Assembly: GCA_028532985.1 (NCBI GenBank)
Contig: JANCIK010000011.1
Span: 496,001 to 560,000, forward strand
Direction: 5' to 3'
DNA: 64,000 nt
Source of the DNA: Stropharia rugosoannulata
Lineage: Eukaryota > Basidiomycota > Agaricomycetes > Agaricales > Strophariaceae
Both the position numbers and the translations under genes were made by a program. This document shows, piece by piece, positions 12,034 to 24,410 of the stretch. Each line of letters begins with the position of its first letter. Position 1 is the first letter of the stretch. Below the pieces are notes generated by a model. The model saw only the letters and a list, made by a program, of their open reading frames with translations, was not told the DNA's origin and did not search any database.

Positions 12034-12983
12034 CTAGTCACAGAAGGTGATGGCAAGGTTTACCTTCATTGAGGGTGCGTCAGTTTCAGATGTTGGTACC
12101 AGTCACTATGTGGAAAAGGACATTACTTACGTTGTCCGCCTGGCACGCGACCTGCTTGTCGGTCTGCCCTGAATTCATGAATGCGGTTGAGCAATCAGCA
12201 CTGGTACCTAGTTGATATAGTCTTAGTAGGCAAGTCTACTCAAAACTTTCTCTCAAACATCTTACAGTCGGCACCGGCCCCATCGCAACCGTTGAAATAC
12301 CTATGGTAACGCAAGTCCAGAGTCAGTATAGCAGGTATATCGGCTGCCACGATCGTGGTGAGACTAACGTACCCAAACCCAGACGTCACGGAGAATGCAT
12401 GGCTAAATACAAACAACCGCAACAAAGTCAGAGTTGCTGCAGGAGTACGGGCAATGCAATACGTACGGCGGGATCAGGGAGATGTCGGCGCTCGATCCGC
12501 CTCCGGGCGTGGTGGGATTGACGAGTGAGAGCTCGATAAGTGTGCAACCTTCGCCGTTGAACCCACACTTTCCTGTTTGGAGGTATCTGAGGAATATAAT
12601 ATGGGATTAGCAGGTAACGGTGAGTAGTATCGTATGCGAGATAAGGCTCACGCTATTGCGGAGAGCAGCGGTCCGTTGCTTGTAAAGTCCCCTCCGGTCG
12701 AAAGGACGTTAGGGCCTTGGATTAGCGTGGGCTATACATAGAAATGGCATGGATATTAGAGTCGGAACGGTGAGCAAAGATGGTCCGTCAATAAGACATT
12801 TTGCCTACAGTGCCGGCGAATCGACAGCTAGAGAAAACAGGCACCCGGTTATTATGCACCGTCGTTATAGAAAGTATGTAAAACACGCAACTTGTTGGTA
12901 AAGTGCACGGTGTGGGTCTCGGCGCTGACGCTGAGGATAGCGGTGGAGAGGATAAGGGAGAATATGGTCTTGTAAGCGAACAT
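12034..12983 (-). CDS. small secreted cysteine-rich glycopeptide-like protein, intact copy
   Basis: Eight small exons splice in phase: 12892-12983, 12809-12827, 12652-12731, 12467-12586, 12373-12402, 12266-12300, 12131-12207 and 12034-12063. They encode 160 aa. Residues 1 to about 21 (MFAYKTIFSLILSTAILSVS) form a signal peptide, followed by ETHTVHFTN. The mature part contains conserved pieces of a basidiomycete family often labelled 'glycopeptide': GTPTLIQGPNVLSTGG, YLQTGKCGFNGEGCTLIEL, ADISLIPPHAFSV, GYFNGCDGAGADC and NVNLAITFC. About nine cysteines suggest disulfide-stabilised extracellular folding. The role is unknown; the family is abundant in secretomes. Exon 2 is a 19-nt micro-exon. Two half copies of the same family lie at 31 and 63 kb. 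Confidence 0.82.
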
Positions 12984-14308
12984 GGCTCTATGTATGCACT
13001 ACTGAGGTTAGAGTCAAAATGTTAGTTCACACAGGTCGCGGTGTGCTGAAACTGACCCATAAACTATAGGTTATGATCCCCTTTATATGGCTCTTAAAAC
13101 CAGCATTTCCCCACAAAGGTATGAATAAAGAGTATAGTCATGGGACAGACTTGCGGTGATACCCCTGGTACACATCTTGTACGATTATAGTAGCCGTAGC
13201 ACTATATTTGGGTGCGCGACTGATGTCGATGGGCAATTGAATGTTGAGTTATTTATAAGCATTGTGGAGTGGTGCTAAGAATGGAGTCTCCTTGAGAGGT
13301 ATAGTTTCATTCATTCATAAAGTCTTCACATACCATGGTCAGATGGTGTCTTTTTACTGCAGAATCTCCACTACGAATAAAGATCTGTATTATGCTTAGA
13401 GTGATAACGATTGACAGCGGACGGGAAACAGGGTACCAAAATTCTTGGAGAAAGACTCCATGTGAAACAAACAACCCGCGGACGATACACATCTGTACTG
13501 AATTGCTATTGCGAAATGCGCATGTGCAGTACAGACTAATGTTACAGTATACAGCGTCAATTGTCATTTCTTGCTCTGTCTTTCTGTATTAGTGGGTGGA
13601 TGGTTTTTGCAATCCCGTAGAAAGACATATAATAGCTCGGATGCATATTAATATATGTTCATCATTTCCAGAGGTCGTTTGATACATTTGATCTACAGGA
13701 ATAGACGCTCTTCCTGAAGCCGGCATCCCATCTTATTAAAACTAATTTATCGGCAGTAGGTCCTCCAACACAAGGCCTCGCGACTGACGCCACACCGCTC
13801 TGATGGCTGCATTCCACTCTCCACGGCCATTACATGCTCCCTTTCTTTTTATTCGTCATTTCTTTCTCCATAGTTCTGATGATATTTGCATAGAAAGCTT
13901 GGATGGAAAATGATTGTATACATGGCCATCTACGTCTTTATAAGAGATATTGGGGTGGATTGCCGTGATCAAATACTTCAAGCATGGTGGGAAAGTAGAG
14001 AAGTCGGGCGTATCAGGTACCCTCTTGGCACCCTCTCAAGACCCCTGCCACCCGGCTGCACTCCAACACCATCTCTTTCCCACCGTGCGCCTGCGCGCCA
14101 TCTCGGCGAAAGTGAATGCATCCGGACGGAGTGCGGCGGCTCGACACGCGCGGTGTTTCTGCAGCCGCGGCCGAGGTTGGATCACTTCTACGGCGCAGTT
14201 ATGCGCACTGTAAAATAATTTATAAATATCGTTGCCGAACCACCACACTCGTGAAAGAAGAAATTGAGGCAATGTTGGTGCATCATAGATATTTCACATT
14301 GTGAATAG
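12984..14308. other. intergenic with TATA element
   Basis: ATATAAAGGGG (minus strand, about 13079-13089) lies about 100 bases upstream of the glycopeptide-like ATG and is its likely TATA box. The rest, up to the stop of the membrane-protein gene at 14309, holds only short open frames without supporting features. Confidence 0.5.
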
Positions 14309-15629
14309 CTACTGGGAGCCCTTTCCAATATTTTCGATCCCTGCTTGAGCACCAGACTGATTCTCCAATGTCCCAGATGTATGTTCCGCCATAAACTCCA
14401 AGTCGCTTATGTGATGTCCACTGTTAGAAACATCAGGATGACGAGTAGCAAGTGCTACTCGTGCCACCATAATTGTTGGTGCAGCTCCCTAAACACAAAT
14501 AAGTAAGCATGGAAACACTTGTTAAGAGGCACACATACAGCAGTTGCTGCAAATAGGGAACTTGTATATCCCTGTAAATCGCTTAGAGTAGTCTCCGTGG
14601 ACAGCGTTATAGGGACCACGCCTTCAATAGCATAAAGGAGTGAGATTACAGTATAGGTGGCGGCTGACTGCACAATGGCGTCTAGAATAGCCACAAAACG
14701 GCGCTTGTGACAATTTGCTTTGCTCCCTTGTGATACAGAGTAGATCCGGTAGGCAATCAATGACGTCGTAATAAGGGTAGAACCAAGAGTCATAAATAAT
14801 GCTGCGGAAGAAAGGTGATCCAGATGCACTGCTATATCTGGTGTAGGTCTGAGGTTTTGTATGCATGCAATGATTATGACTGAAAGATTTAGGGCTAGGA
14901 AACATGTTAATAAAATATACTCTAAAAATACACGAGCCTTGCCTGTTTCTGCTAAAATAAAGGTAGCCGGTAACGCAATAGACCAGATAGACTCGCCCCA
15001 AACATGATAACATCGCCATGCCTGTTCGTTATGAGTAGGGTGTTCTCACTAGGACATCATACTTGTCATACCAATAGTCCATCGGCTAGACAGATCTGCA
15101 TGAGGCTGCCACATTCGGTCAGCAAAACATCCCAGCTTAATGAGAGATCCCTATAAAAGGTGATATATACACCGTCAATAGGGAGGCCGATTGTATCCAG
15201 AAAGGCTGCTCGAGCCGTGATCCACTCAGCCGCGGTTAGTGCAATGTCGATCAGGAACAGTGCTGTGATGGTTGCGAGCACGGCAACGTTTCCTTGAGAT
15301 ATACCCTTCCTGCTGACTAGTTGTTGCTCAGAACAGATTTGTCACATTTTGTGAACACGACGTACGATATGTATACATAGTATATAAGTAAATCATTGAA
15401 TACATTCCTACGCGAACATTTTTGAAGTTTGTTAACATTTTACATGCACAACTAGACTAAAATTTAACATATAGATCAATAAAAACTTACCAAATAGCAT
15501 AATACTGAACATAGATGCATTAAATGCTGAGGCCACTACGCTGTACTCCATAGAATGTGAAGGGAGTCCGGAACTGCTTGACGACGACATATCAGACGTC
15601 GGTGAAGGTTGTGTGGGGCACACATTCAA
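14309..15629 (-). CDS. multi-pass (about seven-helix) membrane protein, Agaricomycete family
   Basis: Four exons, 15491-15629, 15072-15316, 14539-15021 and 14309-14488, encode 348 aa with all phases consistent. Hydrophobic segments are visible near VVASAFNASMFSIMLFG, VLATITALFLIDIALTAAEW, CGSLMQICLADGLLAW, IWSIALPATFILA, FLEYILLTCFLALNLSVII, LSSAALFMTLGSTLITTSL and ATYTVISLLYAIEGV. The C-terminal tail of about 60 residues is hydrophilic and probably cytosolic. The layout (YITFYRDLSLSWDV, then the ADGLLAWRCYHVW stretch) matches a large family of uncharacterised membrane proteins expanded in mushroom-forming fungi. It is distinct from the DUF6534 pair further right. A receptor role has been guessed for such families but nothing here shows it. 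The gene looks intact. Confidence 0.78.
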
Positions 15630-16215
15630 GTCAAACGGAATTAGGGCTGCATTTATGGATTCATACTGTGCGACAGTATCGGAATTTTAATCATGGGAAG
15701 CAGTATGTAAAGTGACAAGCATAAGTAACAGTAACAGGATCAGTTTCTTATCAATTGACTTGTTGCCATATGGATGTAGATAAGAATATCTGACAAATGA
15801 GGCCCTTCAGCGCTAGGATGAACAGCAGTGATAGCACATCTAATTAATATGTATACCATGTCTCTATAGGACTTAAAAATAGTTTAAATGCTCTGAAACT
15901 CGAGAATGGCGTACACTGATCTCTAGTCTATCTATTCTGTGAGTCTGACATCTCAGATATTGATATTAGCGCAAATCCCGCCAGAACAGGCCTCTCCGAA
16001 AGTTCCGGGAACGTACTTACAAACGGACTTTGATATCCTTCGGATAGCATGTCAATTGGCAACGACCTTGATCAGAATGTAATGATAGATCTTTTACTGA
16101 TATAAACCCGTCGTTAGTACGATCTCCTATCATGATCATTTGCGTTGTAGTACTTGTCTGGTAATGATAGCTCTCTATGAGAATGGGCTGTAGATATATA
16201 GAAAAGCAACTGTAC
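15630..16215. other. intergenic, no gene seen
   Basis: This stretch is AT-rich and lies between the membrane-protein gene and the foldback element. The open frame at 16017-16217 (minus) has no recognisable features. Confidence 0.45.
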
Positions 16216-16218
16216 AAG

Positions 16219-17034
16219 CACCCCAGGAACCTGAGGTTTTCAGGTGACCTGAAATTTTCGGAGAAAATCTGAGTTTTATTTACAGTATCAAACAGACCGA
16301 AATCTTAAACAAAAGTAGTAATTTTAGCTTGTATGAAATGACACCTTAGATTAGAAACTTAGCTAGAGTTTTATTGCTGGCTGAAATGACGCACAAAACT
16401 TTCAGTTTATTTATTACAGAAAACAGAAACAATAACTTTAATGTCAGTACAAGTTTAAGCTGGACAAAAAACAGTGATTTAATGCAGACTGAAAACCCAA
16501 TCAAAACTTAGGTAATGGGTCAATGATTTAGCACGACAACAATTGTGTCGAAAGCTATTGTTTTCAATGGTTCTAATATTATCATCAATACTTTTGTTTT
16601 TCGCCATACTGAAATTAGTTTTACAATAGATTAATAAAGTTTTAGTTCGACAAAAGACCTGAATGTCAGGCACAGTTTCTACATGTTGAAAACAATAGCT
16701 TTCGACACAATTGTTGTCGTGCTAAATCATTGACCCATTACCTAAGTTTTGATTGGGTTTTCAGTCTGCATTAAATCACTGTTTTTTGTCCAGCTTAAAC
16801 TTGTACTGACATTAAAGTTATTGTTTCTGTTTTCTGTAATAAATAAACTGAAAGTTTTGTGCGTCATTTCAGCCAGCAATAAAACTCTAGCTAAGTTTCT
16901 AATCTAAGGTGTCATTTCATACAAGCTAAAATTACTACTTTTGTTTAAGATTTCGGTCTGTTTGATACTGTAAATAAAACTCAGATTTTCTCCGAAAATT
17001 TCAGGTCACCTGAAAACCTCAGGTTCCTGGGGTG
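16219..17034. mobile_element. foldback (inverted-repeat) transposable element, non-autonomous
   Basis: Two arms of 349 bp, 16219-16567 and 16686-17034, are exact reverse complements as far as I can read them base by base, with a 118-bp spacer. The ends read CACCCCAGG and CCTGGGGTG. The three bases AAG stand immediately outside on both sides (16216-16218 and 17035-17037), a likely target duplication. A CAC terminus and a 3-bp duplication fit the CACTA/EnSpm group, to which Plavaka elements are assigned. No transposase is encoded. If transcribed through, it would give a hairpin of 349 base pairs. Confidence 0.85.
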
Positions 17035-17037
17035 AAG

Positions 17038-18776
17038 GTGGTGCAATGGGCAAGACGGATTCAGCAAGTCAGTAGCAGTGTCACTTGTTTGTCGGACAAA
17101 CATTGTACGCGGGAATAATATGCAAATGCAAATGGTGCAAATCCAATGCAAATTATCGATGATGATCACATAGTCGACAAGCCAGGAGCGCATTTGCGAA
17201 TCGGTCAAAGGCAACAAGGCAACTTCATTGACTCCTGTCATGCAGGCTTGTTCCACGGCCGAGGCAGCCGGCATGCTCGGCAAGTGCGGCAGACGGTCGC
17301 TGCCGCCCCGGCATGCACCGGTCCCATGAAATCTCCTGCCTCTCACCAAGGCACAAATCTGGAAGGAACCTACTTAATGACATGGACGACAAGTGGTTGC
17401 GAGTTTACTTCTTCTCTCTTCTCTTATTTTGTTTGTTGTTGACCCCGCCATACATCGCTATCTTGTTCACTAGACCCCGATATCCCGTACTGCGGCTTGA
17501 CTGCGGCGCACAGTGCTGTCACGCATTTTCGGAATCACCCGGGTCCATACTTTGTCCCGTTCAAACATTCAATATCCAGGTTTGGCTCAGGTTAGTTAAT
17601 CTCCTAAACCTCCCCGGTCTCCAGAACTTATCGGAGGGATATAGGCCGTATATTGCAATATAATTATGTTTTCAATTATTGTACATACGGTACTACATAC
17701 TGTACACGGGTTATGTAATATCTTGATCGCCTTTGTCTGGTGCGAGTAGGCGGGGTGGTCGGTCACGGTTACGGCGGGGCGGGTTTATACCGCCCAAAGG
17801 TAATCGGTTATACGCGTAAATCTTTGTACTGGTACGTACCACAGCGCACTTCCTCCATTATGCAGTTGTTCCTATCTTTTCAGGCGCTTATAGTTCAGTA
17901 TATCAGCCCAAGATCTATCCGTCATATGTGTTCCGCTATTCCGGTAAGTCCAATCTGCGTTGAATTTTCGGCAACTCAAATAACCTACCCAATGTTTTTT
18001 AATTTAACGCCCAACACTGTCCATTAACAACCCAGAAACACCGGAGCATGTTCAATAAATTGCGACAGGGAACAGATCGACTAAAATAATTAATCATCTT
18101 GTATCTCGCCTTACTTCTATTACATGTCTACCTGTTTAATTAATCATGGGCCTAGATAGATAACCCCGACGCTTTGTTAGATAACTTTATGATTAGACTA
18201 GTAGAATGTATGAGAAACTATCTGTTTGATATCAGTTGCACTTTAAAGGACATGGGATGCTACCGCACATTGGCTTGGTCTGTTCGAACTTCACAAGCAA
18301 CCGATAAGCATCAGCTGGTAGCCTTACTTACTACTCTATATCATCAAAATATAGCCGATTGAAGCAAACTCGTAGTAAAAGGGCCGTTTATCAAGTTCTA
18401 TTACATATCCACGTGACTTACACAGTGATGGTTGTCATGACGGCAACTCATTGTGTTATGTGTCATACTGGCCTTTCTGATCGCGTTGACGGCGTGCATA
18501 AGTACATTCCCGTGCTATTGAGGCTACTGGTACAGACTCTAAACAGGCTAGGGTGCAATGAAGACGTATTTCTGATGTGTCCCTCGCGACGATGGGATAA
18601 AATCTAAGTTTCTGGTCTACACTCCTGTTTATTCGCGAAACCTTGACTCCTGATAAACAATCACGTCTCTGTAAGTATTTGTATAAGTAGATTCATTACT
18701 CGTACCCGTTTTCCAGTTTATTTGATCCCCAAACTTGTAACAGTTGAACAGGTCCAACTGTGCGTGAAGACTACAA
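17038..18776. other. intergenic, no supported gene
   Basis: Open frames at 17146-17442, 17313-17663 and 17740-18027 (+) show no domain or splice partner. A GC-rich patch around 17745-17800 stands out in AT-rich surroundings and may be a decayed repeat. Confidence 0.4.
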
Positions 18777-20087
18777 ATGTCTATTTCAGGGGCTCTAGCA
18801 TTTCAGTTGTCTGATTTTGTACATCTTCAGTGCGTCTTTTTGCTTATACTCTGTGCATTGTAGTGTTTAACTTGTTCATTATAGATTCTCAATCATTGTG
18901 AGTATGTATGCATATATACGGGTATAATTTTCCTTTTATGTGAATTCTGAGAAATGTTGCCTAGTTTTTAGGTATTATGGCCAACTGGATATTATTTGGT
19001 ATGCTCTTTGTTCAAATTTGTGTGTTCTTTGTTTCATAAAGAAGTAATCTACCAAACGGACTAATCGGATAAAGATTTATATTACCTTTCATTTCCCAAG
19101 GATAATATTTATGTCAAGCTGTTAGTGTTGCTGCTAGTGGCCCTGGAGACATTGCAGACTATTGCAATCACCAAGGACGTGTTTCGTTTTTACACATTAG
19201 AATTTAGCAACATTCTCGAGGCAAACAATATTGGCACATTGTGGTACTCTGATCCTCTTTTGACTGGCTTGAGTACGTATATTTTACGCATAGTACTTGT
19301 GCGTTACAAGGCTAATGTTCCTCTGACTCAAAACAGTTGCAAGTCTTTCGCAAGGTTTCTACTGTTATCGCATAGCAGTTTTTACGCGATCAAATTACCC
19401 GGTCATTCTTATTATTACGGCAAGCTTTGTCTTAGATATAATAATTAATAGAGTTGCTCATGTCTAGGCAATCGCATTGACCACAGTTGATATTATGCCA
19501 GCTTGGTACTTCTGTTGCCGTATCCTTACAAGCAAAGCAAGCAGCTCTGTTCATAAATCTGGTGGACAATGAAATATCCCTCATAACCATAGGAGTAAGT
19601 TATCTCCAACTGTGCATGAAATACTAAGGTCAGACATGTACATAGATATGGGCTGCAAGTGGATTGTTGTGTGATGTTATGATTGCAGTGATTATGACGT
19701 TTTATGTAGGTTGAACTGCCGGTTTTAGCTTAGCTCAGTGGCTGATTGAGGAGCAGTTACGAAAGCGGGACACAGGATTCAAAGACACACATAATATTGT
19801 TAAGAGACTAATAAGGCTAACTATAGAGACGGGCTCTATTACTGGTGTGCTTTTATTTTGTGGAATGCTTGTATTATCTGAGCTGGTTTTTTTTAGCTTC
19901 CTTAGTCACTATAAGCTTGGTTTTGGTCTACCTTCCCCACCATTTACCTTACTATCAGGCTCTGTCATTGTTTCTGAGCAAGGCATACTCCACATCAATG
20001 GTTGCAGTATTAAACAATCGCATCAAGGTTGTGTCCAACAATCCATCGCCTCGTTGGGCTGGGTCATTCTTTTCAGAAGAACACTAG
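18777..20087 (+). CDS. DUF6534-type multi-pass membrane protein, intact copy
   Basis: Eight exons, 18777-18818, 18965-19019, 19075-19272, 19337-19461, 19487-19594, 19646-19705, 19757-19844 and 19897-20087, encode 288 aa in phase. Landmarks of the DUF6534 family appear in order: ANWILFGMLFVQIYLYYLSFPKD (split by an intron), ALETLQTIAITKDVFRFYT, DPLLTGL, SLSQGFYCYRI, LCQLGTSVAVSLQ, a soluble loop RKRDTGFKDTHNIVKRLI, and the closing signature SKAYSTSMVAVLNNR. About seven membrane segments are expected. The family is expanded in Agaricomycetes and has no known function. Exon 1 (14 residues) is short and least certain. A diverged copy lies on the opposite strand at 24.4-25.8 kb with identical early exon lengths. 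Confidence 0.8.
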
Positions 20088-21739
20088 AACACTCTTGGGA
20101 TGGGAAACGCAGGGACCTTGTATTTAATGGGGAATCTAGTCTATGGCGGTCTATCAACGGAAGTACTCCCCCGTGAGACTTTCGCTATAATTAGTGCCCC
20201 AGAGGTTTTAAAACATGCACGGAAATACAGAACCTGTGTACTTACGGACATTTTGTGAACACCTGCGCGAGAGTTCTCAGTAGAGCGCGGAATCATTGAA
20301 GATATGCGCAAACGTTTTGAGATCTGGCGGAATATACTTTCCTTTGCATGCACTCAACCGTGACGCACATGGTATGCACATTGGACGTACCTGCGCGCAG
20401 GTACGCTCGCCAAGCTCTTAATGCAAGGCGAGCAAAGTGCGCGATCTTCGTGGATTAAGCCCACTGGTACAACTCAGCTTTGCTCTTTTCCTCCTGTGCG
20501 GAACCATCTCCGTACTCCCTCCCAACTCTCATTACGCGCACATCTAACACCTGCTTCGATGCTCTTCGAAATTTAATTGAGAGGGCGTCAGTTGGTGCCT
20601 ATTGGGTATCCAAATAGGCGCCAAGTCAATAGTGTGGGTCGACAAGTGTTAGTGTAGGTTATGGGCTGGACCTTGGGACAGGGGACGGACACCTGCGAGG
20701 GCATGAGCACGTGTGGCTTCAATGACGAATGCTCGGTCATTGGGAGTAATGCATGTTGTAGCTGCAGACGGTAGTGCGCGTCGGCCTACGAAAATTGAAG
20801 GAAGCTCGGGCGCAGACGTGCAATACATGCTACCACTAACTTCTGGGTGTGATATGTGGGAGACAAGGGATGGTGGCCGGCGGAGGGATCACTCAGCCTG
20901 GCGCAGGATGAGAAGTGAGCTGACGCAGGAATGCTGCAGAAGAGTGAACAAGATTTGGAAGATGGACTGAGCTGAACGGGGCAAAGCACGGACCCAGTAG
21001 ATTCAGAAAAGCCAGGACGGCGCGTTGCGCAAAGACTGTAAGAAGATCAGATTATATTCAACCTTTATAACCACTGGCTAGAGTATAGTGAACAGAGAAA
21101 GAAATGCCAGTTACGTTTGAGTTGCGCCCCCAGCTATGGTTAGTGTGTGGGAATAATGTGCAAATGGATCACCATAATGGGGACTTAGCGAGCACGAGGC
21201 GGCGGTGGAAGTACAAGGGCTCACGATGACGTCTTTGGACACGACATGAGTCTCGCGTCGAGGGTAGACGGCTATGTACTCTGGATTAAGTAGTGAAGCG
21301 CTTAGTGGGTAAAGCGACAGAGTTATACGCCAATGTTGTCGTGGAGATGGCCGACGATCCCGAAGACTGACGGTAGGATTAAGCATAGACAGAGGACAAG
21401 CAGTGGTTAAAAGATGGTCTATGTCGATGATCGATGATCGATGTCGATGAACCATCGAATGCACACTGGCTCAGCTGACGTTTTTTCCATTGCTAGGTGA
21501 TAATGGGAAACGAATGGGTATAAAATAAGATGGGAGATGGCGGCAAGTGGGTTGAGAATAACAAGACCAGGAGCTGAAAAACGTCTGAAGCACTTGATTG
21601 ATATTATCCACTTATATTTCAAAGTACATTTATGACTTAGGTACATGTCGAGAAATAACAACTCATGAAGAGACTGGCTCGATTGCAACTACTTATATAC
21701 TTGAATAACCCGAGTCATGAACTGAATATTTGAATTGGC
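20088..21739. other. intergenic with palindromes
   Basis: No gene is supported. A perfect 20-bp palindrome lies at 20386-20405, and a 12-bp hairpin with one mismatch at 20592-20624. Open frames at 20713-20970 and 21111-21464 show no features. The segment at about 21640-21740 resembles 29080-29200, the 3' flank of another I66-like copy. Confidence 0.5.
20386..20405. repeat. perfect 20-bp palindrome
   Basis: CGTACCTGCGCGCAGGTACG equals its own reverse complement. It is about 300 bp downstream of the DUF6534 gene and could be a protein-binding site or a hairpin. No partner copy was seen in the window. Confidence 0.7.
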
Positions 21740-22435
21740 TCAGTCGCTGTTCACAGGTTCAAGTGCCCATGCGTTCTCCAGGCTGAAAGAGGTGGGTCCG
21801 AGTTCGAGCTGGATAAAATATGATGCAAACACACTCCACGTCAGACGCTCTCGGTAAGGTAAGAAGCGAATCCAACACTCACTTCAGGAGGGAAAATGTT
21901 CTTAGGTGAGATGACCACAATGAGGTCCTTGTCCGGTACGCGTATGCTATGACACTTAGACGTGAGCATGCGCCAGAATTTAGAATTGATGTGTGACTAA
22001 CAAGTATGGCACTGGGAACGGCAGCTGGGGCGCGCGCTCGATGCGCCATTCACGTGTGGGGAAGTCAGAGACCGGACCCAGGATGATCCTCTCTCCAGGC
22101 TCGGCTTCCTTGTAGGAAAGCGAACGCGAGGGGAAAATACGAGCTGGGATCTGGATTGAAACAGTCCCGTCTGCTCCTGGTTGCACAGACCACTGTGTAA
22201 TGGGTTATATACATCAGATATATGTATCATGGCACTCGTGGCGAGGTAGGTCGTGCAATGACGACCACGGACTGGTATTTGCACTCACCTCCTGCTGGGA
22301 TGCAGGCACAGATCCCGGTGGAGACAGTGTGACGCCCTGTTCCGTGGCAGTTAAAACGCGCCCCTCGGTGCCCTGTGCACCAGGCCATATTGCGATTCGG
22401 TAGATACCAGGCTTGACGAGACTCTCTGCAGACAT
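21740..22435 (-). CDS. beta-trefoil protease-inhibitor-like protein (I66-like), copy 2
   Basis: Four exons, 22289-22435, 22002-22192, 21883-21946 and 21740-21808, encode 156 aa. Intron phases 0, 2 and 0 are those of copy 1, and the last three exon lengths (191, 64 and 69 nt) are identical. Conserved pieces are PGIYRIAIW at the start, QEWSVQP, IPARIFPSRSLSYKEAE, ILGPVSDFPTREW, IRVPDKDLIVVISPKNIFPP and NAWALEP at the end. No signal peptide is present. As for copy 1, a serine-protease inhibitor of the trefoil type is the best guess. It sits head to tail with the truncated copy at 23.1 kb. The gene looks intact. Confidence 0.65.
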
Positions 22436-22500
22436 TGGTGTATAGTACTGTAGCTTTGCTTTTGGAAAGGAAGACTGGAGAAACTGCTGTCGCCATTTAT

Positions 22501-22511
22501 CCCTCTTTATA
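22501..22511 (-). promoter_or_regulatory. TATA box of I66-like copy 2
   Basis: TATAAAGAGGG on the minus strand lies 66 bases upstream of the ATG. The identical 11 bases occur upstream of copy 3 at 29955-29965. Confidence 0.65.
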
Positions 22512-23061
22512 CCCGTTTATGTGTCGATTTATCGCTGGAGTAATCCCGGTATTGCATATCAATGTCTAATTGCAAGAACTGCATGTCACACACATAATAT
22601 TTCGGGTTGGGATCGCAGTTTGAGTTTAATGTTGCGTGGGAGAACTTGGGGAGAACGACGATCACATGCCGTAAGCTCCATTCCAACTGTCAGAATGTCC
22701 GCTTGAAGGGTCCCCTGGGGTGTTCCGGTAGAACAAGAAGACATACGCCACACGAACCCCAGAATATCTCTGGATAGCTAGTAGTGTCTTTAACAATAGC
22801 TTAAGTCAATCAATATATACCGAACTTACAATCATAATTAACATGAAATCGATATCACAACACGTGTTGCTGTTTGATAGCGATAAACGGCATACAAACA
22901 GTACAGCATCCCTAACCCTTTCTAGAATTTTGTGTTAATGGACCACAGATTGGTCAGTCCTGGTTATACTCATATATACTTTACGCCCGTATGCTGCTAG
23001 TACCAGTAAGATTAAGCAAACATCGGTGGCACTTTCGGTGGGTACAAGAAGCTCTTCGTAC

Positions 23062-23217
23062 CTCCTGGTCCCTCTCTGGAACAGCACCTTTTCCAGCAAG
23101 GGTGACCCCATGCTCGGTGGCAGTCACAATGCCATTTTCAGGCTGGAAGTTGGCTCCCAGTGCAAAGGTGCAATAGAGGCCGTTGCGTAGATCTGCCGAG
23201 GTAGACGTGATTTGCAT
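23062..23217 (-). pseudogene. I66-like copy 4, first exon only
   Basis: A 52-codon first exon (MQITSTSADLRNGLYCTF to GAVPERDQE) ends in a GT donor in the same phase and at the same place, after QE, as the three full copies. The next 250 bases downstream lack the TGG-TCT/C-GTG exon start and everything that follows. The copy is therefore truncated at its 3' side. It lies about 630 bp upstream of copy 2 in the same orientation, so it may be the remnant of a tandem duplication. The first exon is also the most diverged of the four. Confidence 0.6.
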
Positions 23218-23319
23218 ATGCTGAGCAACTCGAAGATTGGAATTGCGCTTGTACCTAGATTGCGCGCCTCCACTTACATACAATCTCCTTTGTACCCCGT
23301 TTTTTATTACCCGATTCAT

Positions 23320-24410
23320 CTGGCAAGTTTGTTATGATATCTATCCAGTAGGATTTTACTGTCAGAGTGCAAGGAACCTAACATGAGGACAGCGCGTAGT
23401 TGAGCCGCTATCTGAACAGTCGGATAACCTGCATAATCACTTGCGGAGGTACTCTACACGCAGAAGTTGCGCAGGGAAGCCAGACTCGCACTATTGGATA
23501 CCGTATACCAAGTTTCTCACGCATATTTCGGCTCAAGTAAAATGGGGTGATCAGACGGTAGAACCTGAGGCCTGAGCCCCATGCTTGGACAGGGATGGTG
23601 TTTAATAATCTGTGAGAATGGTTCTATCACATGCATTGTACGATGGCGATGTTGTAACGTTCAAGTTTTTTTATCCTAGGCCATCTAACACGCCTGTGTT
23701 CATTTACTTGACAGAGTTGATTTTCGTTCTTAAGCCTTCAATGAATTAGTGCAGAGCGTGACGCGTGAAGGCCCGGTGATCTGTCTACTAACGGAAACTA
23801 CTGCATGCGTATTTAGAAGATAATATCTGATGTCATGATATCTTCTTTGTCTACAGTCTGGCTCCGCTATGTTATTCTGTCTTCTCTGAATAACCTTCGC
23901 AACTAGGTAAAACTGTTGCCCTTAGCATGGGCAACCTGGGGTAACATATTACTTGCACAGAGTTATCTACAGTGGAAGATACTTATACCCAACCCTTGAG
24001 CTTGAGACCGGTCGACTTTATATAGCATTTAGAATTCTAGATTGTTTCTCAGACGTCCAACAGCGGTATTTTCTGCCTGAAAATGATTCGGTCAATTAGG
24101 AACGCATAGAAAACATAGTACATAAAATCGCAACCCGGCACTAACGCGGAAGCGTGGACGCCGTGACTTGTACTGACACACCATGTGATCAAGTCAGAAA
24201 CGAGAAGTTAAGCATGCGGCACATTGTTTCGTAGTTTTTCCCTTCACCAGTTGCTGTTCATCACACATAAAAAAGCTCGGCTACCAAACTATGTAGTATA
24301 ATTCATGTACATATTCCGCAGCTCACTACCATCCGAAGAAGTGTTTGGCCCACAAAAATTTGGCAGAAGCAAGGCAGAAGTCGGACAAACTACGGAGAAA
24401 ATGTCTGTCT
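23320..24410. other. intergenic, no gene seen
   Basis: No open frame of interest occurs between the I66-like remnant and the end of the second DUF6534 copy. Confidence 0.45.

Noticed and set aside
19726..19790. tRNA-like A box (TAGCTCAGTGG) followed by a weak B box
   Set aside because: The stretch overlaps an intron and exon 7 of the DUF6534 gene; the aligned region of the other copy keeps the protein, not the tRNA pattern, and the B box does not match well.
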